Shown here one piece after another: positions 1 to 4,938 of a DNA stretch of 7,794 nucleotides. How positions within the stretch are numbered: the first letter of the stretch is position 1; each line of letters begins with the position of its first letter. The notes beneath the pieces are model-generated. The model had not been told where the DNA came from and made no database searches. It saw only the letters and a list, made by a program, of their open reading frames with translations. Location of the stretch: positions 1 to 7,794 of the forward strand of contig RFWS01000050.1 of the NCBI GenBank assembly GCA_009921985.1, read 5' to 3'. Source of the DNA: a bacterium. Its GTDB lineage: Bacteria; Verrucomicrobiota; Verrucomicrobiia; Methylacidiphilales; Verrucolacustridaceae. Both the position numbers and the translations under genes were made by a program.

Positions 1-136
1 GGTTTTGTCGGGTGACAGCGCTAACGAGCTGTTTCCGCCAGCCTACATCCATTCCAAGGCTGAAGATCCTGTTCAAATGATCGTAGGACGGGGCCAACTG
101 ATTAAAAAGACCGCGAATCACAGAGGAGTCGGGCAT
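1..136 (-). CDS. ubiE: UbiE/MenG demethylmenaquinone methyltransferase, N-terminal fragment (runs off left edge)
   Basis: These are the first 45 codons of a minus-strand gene whose 3' part lies outside the window. The peptide begins MPDSSVIRGLFNQLAPSYDH and continues with LNRIFSLGMDVGWRKQLV. This matches the characteristic start of UbiE/MenG enzymes, F-x-x-(I/L)-A-P-x-Y-D-x-L-N-x-x-x-S-x-G-x-D-x-x-W-R, here residues 11-34. The family transfers a methyl group from S-adenosylmethionine to demethylmenaquinone or to a ubiquinone precursor, the last or near-last step of respiratory quinone synthesis, in the cytoplasm. The SAM-binding motif would follow directly and is not visible. The ATG at 136-134 is chosen because AGGAG lies two bases upstream; this is a short spacing, and no better start exists in frame. 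The gene lies 68 bp downstream of the DUF3108 gene on the same strand. The gap is pyrimidine-rich on the coding strand, with no terminator and no convincing promoter, so read-through is likely. Confidence 0.85.
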   Translation of the reverse strand, partial: MPDSSVIRGLFNQLAPSYDHLNRIFSLGMDVGWRKQLVSAVTRQN

Positions 137-143
137 GACTCCT
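124..143 (-). promoter_or_regulatory. Hairpin enclosing the ubiE ribosome-binding site and start codon
   Basis: A perfect 7-bp inverted repeat, AGGAGTC / GACTCCT, flanks a 6-base loop. In the minus-strand mRNA the upstream arm holds the AGGAG Shine-Dalgarno sequence, the loop holds the AUG start codon and the first CCC codon, and the downstream arm is codons 3-4 plus one base. If it folds, the ribosome-binding site is paired, which would lower initiation or make it depend on coupling, temperature or a ligand. The repeat is seen directly; the regulatory role is inference. Confidence 0.5.
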
Positions 144-204
144 ACAATTAGAAGGAAAGGTGAAAAGAAGGAAGGTTAGGGTAAGTGAACAAGCGGTATC
201 GAAA

Positions 205-1050
205 TTAGGGTGAAAAAGAAATTTTTTTCTCAAGAACAGGAGTGTCGGTGTCGGCATAGACGGGGATGGGTTCGCCATCGGGCATCCAGTCGTAGCCGGG
301 GCCGCCGCCGCGGATGAGATGGATCTTGAACGTGCCGTATTGGAACTTGAGATGGGCGTGGATCGGTAGACGCCGCTCGTCATCGGTGATCCAAAGTTTG
401 AGCCATCCCTGGTGACGGCGGGATCCTCCGGTGGGCTCGCAATGCAGTTGAATCAGTCGGCGGGATTTTTCGTCCTCCAGCTCGATTTCGCCGATGTCGG
501 TACAGGTCATCTTGCCGAAAAGAGGTTCTTTGTTTTCGAGAATGTTCCAAGTGACGGACTCTCCCTTTTTCCAGGGATAGATCCGCACGTGGTAGAGCAT
601 CGAGCCGAAGTCCTCGTAAGGACCTTCGGAAAGGTCAAAGTTTTCCTCGGGCTTTCCGGGAGCGGGCCAGAAGCGGCCGAGTTTTACGGCATATTCAGGG
701 ACCGTTTTCCGGTTGCGAATGTTGCCACCCTCGTTCCGGTCCTGCCGGTATTCCAAAGATCGCCAGGGTTTCAGTTGGGTGAGGGAAGAGAAACGGCTGC
801 GGATGGGGTAAAAGGCCTCGATGGGGCCGCGGGAACGGAGAGAAAGGTCGAACCTTTGCACCCCCTCCTTGCCGGGTTCTGTCGTGGCCGTGAAGGTGCC
901 TTCGGCGGCCGGGATCAGGCCCCATTCAACCAGGTAGGTTAGTTTTTCACCTTCGGGCCAGGGGAGGGGATGGGCTTGGATCGAAAGAGATCCCAAAAAA
1001 AGGACGAAAAGCGCGCAGGATAGGCGATTCAGGGCTCCGCCTTTAGTCAT
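205..1050 (-). CDS. Exported DUF3108-domain protein
   Basis: This 281-residue protein has a clear signal peptide: K3 and R9 in the n-region, a hydrophobic stretch at about 10-24, and a likely signal peptidase I cut after Ile-Gln-Ala26. The mature protein therefore acts in the periplasm or outer envelope. It opens with the pattern typical of DUF3108 proteins, GEKLTYLVEWGLIPAAEGTF (residues 34-53). It then has a Y-P-I-R-S-R segment (about 81-86), R-Q-D-R-N-E-G-G-N (about 102-110), and alternating hydrophobic strands consistent with a lipocalin-like or LolA-like beta-sheet. The biochemical role of DUF3108 is not established, and no catalytic motif is visible. The ATG at 1050 is 30 bp after the cyclase stop with no clear Shine-Dalgarno, so translation may be coupled to the upstream gene. 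The length is normal for the family and the gene looks intact. Family assignment is fairly firm; function is unknown. Confidence 0.78.
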   Translation of the reverse strand: MTKGGALNRLSCALFVLFLGSLSIQAHPLPWPEGEKLTYLVEWGLIPAAEGTFTATTEPGKEGVQRFDLSLRSRGPIEAFYPIRSRFSSLTQLKPWRSLEYRQDRNEGGNIRNRKTVPEYAVKLGRFWPAPGKPEENFDLSEGPYEDFGSMLYHVRIYPWKKGESVTWNILENKEPLFGKMTCTDIGEIELEDEKSRRLIQLHCEPTGGSRRHQGWLKLWITDDERRLPIHAHLKFQYGTFKIHLIRGGGPGYDWMPDGEPIPVYADTDTPVLEKKISFSP

Positions 1051-1080
1051 GAGGATATCGAAGAAAAAGTGGATTCCCGT

Positions 1081-2802
1081 TCACTTGGAAGAGGTTTGCC
1101 AGACGCCGTTCCAGTCCTTGGGGGGCGGAGTGCGGGCAAAGGTCGCAATGCGGGTGAGGAATTCCAGCGAAGGGCCGTCGTGCTCATGGATTTTCAGGCA
1201 TTCCCGGAAAGCGCCTTCGGCCTCTTTCCACTTCTGCTCCCGGTAGAGCTGGAGCGCGTCGGCGTAGACGTTGTTCAGTTTGGAGGTTTTGGGGTCCAGT
1301 GAGCCTTGGCGGCCTTGGAGTTCAAAGATTCGAACAGGTTCAATTTTTCCGAAGACGGTGACGAGGTCGATCTCCCGGGCCTCGATCGAGTTCTCCGCGA
1401 GTCGGTAACACTCCTCATTGATCAGGATGGTGGTGCCGTAGATCTTGTTCACGCCTTCCAGTCGCGAGGCGATGTTCACGGTATCCCCGATCACGGTGAA
1501 GGATTTGGTGGTGTCGGAACCCACCGTCCCGATGACCGTGTCGCCCGTGGCCAAGGCCATCCGAACAAGAAACCTGGGGACATTGCGCCGGAGGCCAGTG
1601 ATTTCGGAGATTTCCCGACTGATCCTGGCAAAAGAGTCCCTCAGATCGAGGCAGGCGTGACATCCGTCGAGGGCGTGGCTTTCCCCCTGGGAAAAAGGAC
1701 TGGCCCAAAAGGCCATGACCGCGTCCCCAATAAACTTGTCGACGATGCCCTGGTGGGCGCGGATGGCTTCGGTCGAGGCGGTGAAGTAGCGGTTGAGGAG
1801 GTGGACGAGATTGGCGGCGGTCAGTTGTTCCCCGATGCCGCTAAAGTTGGCAATATCAGAGAAGAAGATGGTGACCTTGCGGCGTTCGGCCACCTCCTTG
1901 AGTTGGCCGGTGGCGCTGTCAACCACGTTGGCCACGATCCTTGGATCGAGGAATTGGCCGAAGGCCTCGCGGAGACGTTCTTTGGATTTTAGCTGTTCCA
2001 CCATCGTGTTGAAGGATGCGGTCAGATCGCCGATCTCATCCTTGGAAGTGACGGGTAGGGGATCGGCAATTTCCCCCTCGGCGGTTTTGCGGAAGGCAGC
2101 CGTGAGTCGCCGGAAAGCGGTTTGGAGCCGACCGGTGATCACCAGGAACACCAGCAGACCGAGAATGCCGGCGGCGAGAAAGAGAGCCAGATTGGACCGG
2201 ATGATGTGCTGGATGTTTTGGTTGGTTTCGGCCAGCGAATCCGAAGTGAGGTTGGCGGTCTTGGTGCGGATCCGGGTGTAAACAGGATCGAGGTCCTCGA
2301 ATTTGGCCATTTCCTCCAAAGAGCGGCGGGCCTCGGTGCTCTTGCCTTCGACGGCCCCGTCGATGCTCCGGATCGCGGCATCGACAAACCCCCGGGTTCC
2401 CACCTCCAGAGTCCGGAGGCTACCGATCAGCTTCGCCATTCCGAGACGATCCTCGATATCATTCCGATCATCCTCGCTCCCCTTTTCGGCCAGCGGAATG
2501 GCCTCGGAAAAAATCTGATCGATGATTTGCTTTAGTTCGTAGGCCCTGGCCTTGCGTTTCTGGGCGTGTTCCCGAGGCGGGGGAGGAATTCCGTTTAATT
2601 CGTGGGCGATGATTTCCAGTTCAAAGGTGTAGACATCCAGGTCGCTCACCATCTTGTACAGGCGCAGATGGTATTGTTCGATCCCCATCAACTCCATCGA
2701 GGAGTCCCGGATCAGATAAAGGGTGACGGCGAGAGCGGATGCGAAAAGGACCAAGAGGGCGAGAACGCCCGACATGATCTTGGCGCGGAGGGAAGAACCC
2801 AT
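1081..2802 (-). CDS. Membrane class III adenylate cyclase with HAMP domain and TPR-like tail
   Basis: This 573-residue protein is predicted to make cAMP from ATP at the inner membrane. Domains in order: TM1 at about 8-31; a mostly helical periplasmic sensor of about 170 residues; TM2 at about 203-223; HAMP at about 224-276, with the conserved DEIGDL turn; a linker (E279-A-F-G-Q-F-L-D-P287); a class III catalytic domain at about 305-495; and a short TPR-like tail ending in P-P-P-K-D-W-N-G-V-W. Key residues are present: metal ligands D316 (FFSDIANF) and D360 (FIGDAV); adenine-specifying K356 with T436 (as in CyaC-type cyclases); and transition-state residues N443 and R447 (NIASR). It should be active as a homodimer and is an adenylate rather than guanylate cyclase by these residues. 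The sensor ligand is unknown. The gene starts 45 bp after the methyltransferase gene ends. No Shine-Dalgarno is evident, and a perfect inverted repeat (2814-2832) sits just upstream. Confidence 0.92.
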   Translation of the reverse strand: MGSSLRAKIMSGVLALLVLFASALAVTLYLIRDSSMELMGIEQYHLRLYKMVSDLDVYTFELEIIAHELNGIPPPPREHAQKRKARAYELKQIIDQIFSEAIPLAEKGSEDDRNDIEDRLGMAKLIGSLRTLEVGTRGFVDAAIRSIDGAVEGKSTEARRSLEEMAKFEDLDPVYTRIRTKTANLTSDSLAETNQNIQHIIRSNLALFLAAGILGLLVFLVITGRLQTAFRRLTAAFRKTAEGEIADPLPVTSKDEIGDLTASFNTMVEQLKSKERLREAFGQFLDPRIVANVVDSATGQLKEVAERRKVTIFFSDIANFSGIGEQLTAANLVHLLNRYFTASTEAIRAHQGIVDKFIGDAVMAFWASPFSQGESHALDGCHACLDLRDSFARISREISEITGLRRNVPRFLVRMALATGDTVIGTVGSDTTKSFTVIGDTVNIASRLEGVNKIYGTTILINEECYRLAENSIEAREIDLVTVFGKIEPVRIFELQGRQGSLDPKTSKLNNVYADALQLYREQKWKEAEGAFRECLKIHEHDGPSLEFLTRIATFARTPPPKDWNGVWQTSSK

Positions 2803-2813
2803 CGTTTCAAGAT

Positions 2814-2832
2814 ACAGGGTTCAATTCCCTGT
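2814..2832. repeat. Perfect inverted repeat just upstream of the cyclase start
   Basis: ACAGGG and CCCTGT form a 6-bp perfect inverted repeat around a 7-base spacer, 11 bases upstream of the cyclase ATG. On the plus strand the centre reads TTCAATT, so the element looks like a tRNA T-arm (5-bp stem with a 7-base TTCAA loop). On the minus-strand mRNA it is a leader hairpin, and as DNA it resembles an operator half-site pair. No acceptor, D or anticodon arms pair with it, so it is not a whole tRNA. Its role is unknown. Confidence 0.35.
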
Positions 2833-2847
2833 TTCGAGGCATGAAAT

Positions 2848-3699
2848 TCAATCAGGATGAGATGGGGGGGATCGGGATGGGGCGGGTCCGACAAGCCAAA
2901 GTCCTTCCTCGCCGCGGGGCTCGAGAAAACGAGCTGTCTTTTTCAGATGTGCGATTCGGATCCAGCTTTCGACTTGAGCCATGGTAGGGCGGCGGGAAGA
3001 AAAGATGATCCAAGTCTTTGGATGGGCAATCCAGCGGGCCTCGATCCGAGCGAGGGTTTTTTCTCGGGGATCCGGATGGACGCCAAACTCCAAGCCGCCG
3101 GGGGGCAGCTTGGGGCGGTATCGCCGTACCGACGCTTCCAACCATCGGCGGGTGGGGAGGTTGTTGTATTGGGAAAGAACCTTTCGGGCCCCGGCGAAGC
3201 CTGACTTTCCTGGGGCGAGGTTGGCGCTGAAGAGGAGCCAATCATCGCTTTTCATCAGTCGGGCTATGCGGCGAAGGAGCGGCACAGGCTCCAAGTTCGG
3301 AAGCACTCCGAAGAGGGTGAATATTCGGGCAGTAGCAGTTGGAAATTGGAAAGCGGGAAAAGGACGGGAAAGATCAATGTTGCGGAAGGCTTTCTTGCGG
3401 GCTGGTAGGTGACGGGCGGCACGACGGGCGAGGGAGAGGTTGGTGTCCGCGGTCAGGAGAAAGGCCGGCTTGGGCATACCTTGGAGAAGCAGGGCCTCTT
3501 TGGTTCCTTCCGCGCACCCCAAGGCGATGAGGGAGTATGGGCCGGCTAATGTTTTTCGAAGAACAGAGGTGGGGCGTTGGTAGAGGCGCCGGACAGCCGG
3601 ACGATGGAGAAAAGGAGAGCAGGCTTGGTGGACCTTTTTCCAGAGCCGGCCCAGCGCGGGAGAGGAGTACAATGCAGAAGCGGGAAGTTCGGATGGCAC
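2848..3699 (-). CDS. EgtD-like SAM-dependent methyltransferase
   Basis: This 283-residue protein resembles the histidine-specific methyltransferase (EgtD, Methyltransf_33) fold. The matching pattern is: a glycine-rich SAM motif LGCAEGTKEALLL (residues 60-72) with the G-T-K signature; an acidic strand end at D85; I-F-T-L-F-G-V-L-P-N-L (126-136), resembling the F-x-G-S-x-x-G-N-F segment; L-L-F-S-A-N-L (155-161), resembling the L-L-x-G-x-D-L strand; S-Q-Y-N-N-L (176-181), resembling A-Y-N-D; and F-S-S-R-R-P-T (233-239), like the E-x-S-x-K-(Y/F) segment. EgtD trimethylates histidine in ergothioneine synthesis, but this protein is about 40 residues shorter, its motifs are diverged, and no EgtB partner is in the window. 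The substrate is therefore unknown. The start is GTG (3699-3697), the only start in frame that keeps the full domain, with no Shine-Dalgarno. TCTAAT at 3718-3713 is a weak possible -10 box. The gene follows the sigma factor terminator, so it probably has its own promoter. Confidence 0.6.
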   Translation of the reverse strand: MPSELPASALYSSPALGRLWKKVHQACSPFLHRPAVRRLYQRPTSVLRKTLAGPYSLIALGCAEGTKEALLLQGMPKPAFLLTADTNLSLARRAARHLPARKKAFRNIDLSRPFPAFQFPTATARIFTLFGVLPNLEPVPLLRRIARLMKSDDWLLFSANLAPGKSGFAGARKVLSQYNNLPTRRWLEASVRRYRPKLPPGGLEFGVHPDPREKTLARIEARWIAHPKTWIIFSSRRPTMAQVESWIRIAHLKKTARFLEPRGEEGLWLVGPAPSRSPPSHPD

Positions 3700-3765
3700 G
3701 TTTTCGATGGAGATTAGAATGAGGATGAGGGAAGGCGAAGAAAGATCGACCCTGCAGGCAAAATA

Positions 3766-3808
3766 CCATCGCCCGGAGCCCCCGATGGGGAAAGGGCCCG
3801 GGCGATGG
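3766..3808 (-). terminator. Rho-independent terminator of the sigma factor gene
   Basis: An 11-bp perfect inverted repeat, CCATCGCCCGG / CCGGGCGATGG, is extended after a one-base bulge by GCCC/GGGC (3778-3781 with 3794-3797). Read on the minus strand it begins about 21 bases after the sigma factor TGA and is followed by TATTTTG, a short T-tract. The stem is very stable. The T-run is modest but present only on the minus-strand side. A smaller repeat, CTCCG/CGGAG at 3812-3826, lies between the stop codon and the main stem. Confidence 0.8.
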
Positions 3809-3829
3809 GATCTCCGAAATCCGGAGTTG

Positions 3830-4753
3830 TCAGGCGAGGCGGACGAGGCCGCCTCGGCCGACGAGATTCCGGAAATATTCCGGGAAGTTCTCCTCCTTGA
3901 GCAGACGTTTGCGAAGCTTGGAGAGGGCGCTGTTCTGGATCTGGCGGATCCGCTCCCGCGTCACGTGGAGCTGGACGCCCACCTCCTCCAGGGTGCGCTC
4001 CTTGTGGTCCCCGAGACCGAAGCGGAGCTGGAGGATCTGGAGTTCGCGTGGATTGAGGAAGTGGAGGCAGCGGGCAACCGCCTCGCGCAGGTCATCCTTG
4101 GTGTGCTCCTGCATGGGATCCACGGCTTCGGGATCCGCCAACAGGTCGACGAGGGTTCCATCCTCACCATCCTGCCCGATGGACACATCGAGGGAGACGG
4201 TGCCGGCGGAAACTTCGCGGAGCTTGGTGACCCGTTCGGTTTCCACCTGAAGTTCGTCGGCCAGTTCGGCATCGGTCGGCTCGCGGCCCAGTTCGTTGCC
4301 GAGGGCGGAGCTGACCCGGCGCAGGCGCTGAATCTTGTCGACGAGGTGAACCGGGAGGCGGACGGTCTTGCCTTGGTTGGCGAGAGCCCGGCGGATGGAC
4401 TGTTTGATCCACCAGCAGGCGTAGGTACTGAACTTCACCCCACGGCTCGGCTTGAAGCGGTCCACCGCCTTCATCAGGCCGAGGTTGCCCTCGGAGATCA
4501 GGTCAAGGATGGGCAGGCCGCAGTGGTTGTAGTCGGCGGCGATCTTCACGACCAGGCGGAGATTCGATTTGATCATGAGCTCGCGGGCGCGGCCATCGCC
4601 CCGGCGGATGCGGCGGGCGAGCTTCACCTCCTCGTTGCGATTGAGGAGGGGGGTCTCACCGATGCCCTTAAGGTAGGACTGAAGGGCGGCGGGGAGATCT
4701 TTCTCCCGCACAACCGGAGCCTTCTCTCTGGTGACTTCCATGTTTGTTTTCAT
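3830..4753 (-). CDS. RNA polymerase sigma-70 factor, primary-like (RpoD/RpoS group, no region 1.1)
   Basis: This 307-residue sigma factor directs RNA polymerase to promoters. Regions: 1.2 at about 20-53 (Y-L-K-G-I-G-E-T-P-L-L); region 2 at about 56-135, with SNLRLVVKIA, the D-L-I-S-E-G-N-L-G-L-M core-binding helix and F-S-T-Y-A-C-W-W-I-K-Q; region 3 at about 136-215; and region 4 at about 228-284, with the helix-turn-helix VTRERIRQIQ (264-273) that reads -35 boxes. Region 1.1 is absent and the protein is half the length of a typical RpoD, so it is a group 2 or short primary-type sigma, not an ECF factor. In region 2.4 the aromatic pair W114-W115 and Q118 are kept. The residues aligned with E. 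coli RpoD R436 and T440 are K117 and R121, so -10 preference may be altered. It has its own terminator and a divergent promoter region shared with the nuclease-ligase gene. The ATG at 4753 has no Shine-Dalgarno; M5 is an alternative start. Confidence 0.93.
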   Translation of the reverse strand: MKTNMEVTREKAPVVREKDLPAALQSYLKGIGETPLLNRNEEVKLARRIRRGDGRARELMIKSNLRLVVKIAADYNHCGLPILDLISEGNLGLMKAVDRFKPSRGVKFSTYACWWIKQSIRRALANQGKTVRLPVHLVDKIQRLRRVSSALGNELGREPTDAELADELQVETERVTKLREVSAGTVSLDVSIGQDGEDGTLVDLLADPEAVDPMQEHTKDDLREAVARCLHFLNPRELQILQLRFGLGDHKERTLEEVGVQLHVTRERIRQIQNSALSKLRKRLLKEENFPEYFRNLVGRGGLVRLA

Positions 4754-4862
4754 ACAGAGTTAGATCACCACACTCCCAGAACGTTCGGACTTTTTTTATG
4801 GGGGGCAAATTTTGTCAAGGGCATGAACCATATAAACTTATGTAAATAATTGAAAATCAACA

Positions 4863-4871
4863 TGATAAAAT
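4863..4871 (+). promoter_or_regulatory. Candidate extended -10 box for the nuclease-ligase gene
   Basis: TGATAAAAT matches the extended -10 pattern TGnTATAAT with one mismatch. The -35 position is only AT-rich, which extended -10 promoters tolerate. Transcription would start near 4878 and give a leader of about 60 bases before the ATG at 4939. GGAGA at 4924-4928 would serve as the ribosome-binding site, ten bases before that ATG. Confidence 0.4.
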
Positions 4872-4876
4872 TTAGG

Positions 4877-4935
4877 AAAAAAAGTGTTTTTTAGGGTCAA
4901 AAAATCAGTTTTTTGCCTTCCGCGGAGATTTTTTT
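4877..4935. repeat. Helically phased A/T tracts with two small inverted repeats
   Basis: Runs of six or seven A or T occur at 4877-4883, 4887-4892, 4899-4904, 4909-4914 and 4929-4935. Their centres are spaced about 10, 12, 10 and 20 bp apart, close to one or two helical turns, as in intrinsically curved DNA. Two inverted repeats lie inside: A6-GTG-T6 (4878-4892) and CAAAAAA-TCAG-TTTTTTG (4898-4915). The array lies between the candidate -10 box and the nuclease-ligase start, so it would also be transcribed as leader. A curvature or nucleoid-protein role is inference. Confidence 0.5.
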
Positions 4936-4938
4936 AGG

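Larger units (their letters stand above)
4754..4938. promoter_or_regulatory. AT-rich divergent promoter region (sigma factor / nuclease-ligase)
   Basis: This 185-bp spacer between two divergent starts is strikingly AT-rich against GC-rich genes on both sides. It must hold the promoters for both. On the minus strand TTGACA (4818-4813) is a perfect -35 consensus, but the hexamers at 16-18 bp spacing are only A-runs (AAAAAG), so a -10 box for it is not convincing. On the plus strand TGATAAAAT (4863-4871) is a good extended -10. TATAAA at 4831-4836 is another candidate without a well-spaced -35. No coding sequence is present. Confidence 0.65.

Noticed and set aside
2..151. Plus-strand open frame ending in TAG near the left edge
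   Set aside because: The opposite strand encodes a clear UbiE N-terminus with a start codon and Shine-Dalgarno, and the plus-strand peptide matches nothing I recognise.
102..383. Minus-strand open frame of 93 codons overlapping the ubiE start
   Set aside because: It overlaps the end of the DUF3108 gene in another frame, is Ser/Pro/Thr-rich without motif, and conflicts with both better-supported genes.
1306..1992. Plus-strand open frame of 228 codons
   Set aside because: It is antisense to the catalytic domain of the cyclase, which is clearly the real gene.
2740..2835. Possible tRNA gene around the T-arm-like repeat
   Set aside because: No complementary acceptor stem (CTCGAAA expected about 70 bases upstream), D-arm or anticodon arm could be found.
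3707..4849. Long plus-strand open frame of 380 codons
   Set aside because: It lies antisense to the sigma factor and its terminator. The sigma factor has full family motifs in the other strand, and this frame has none.
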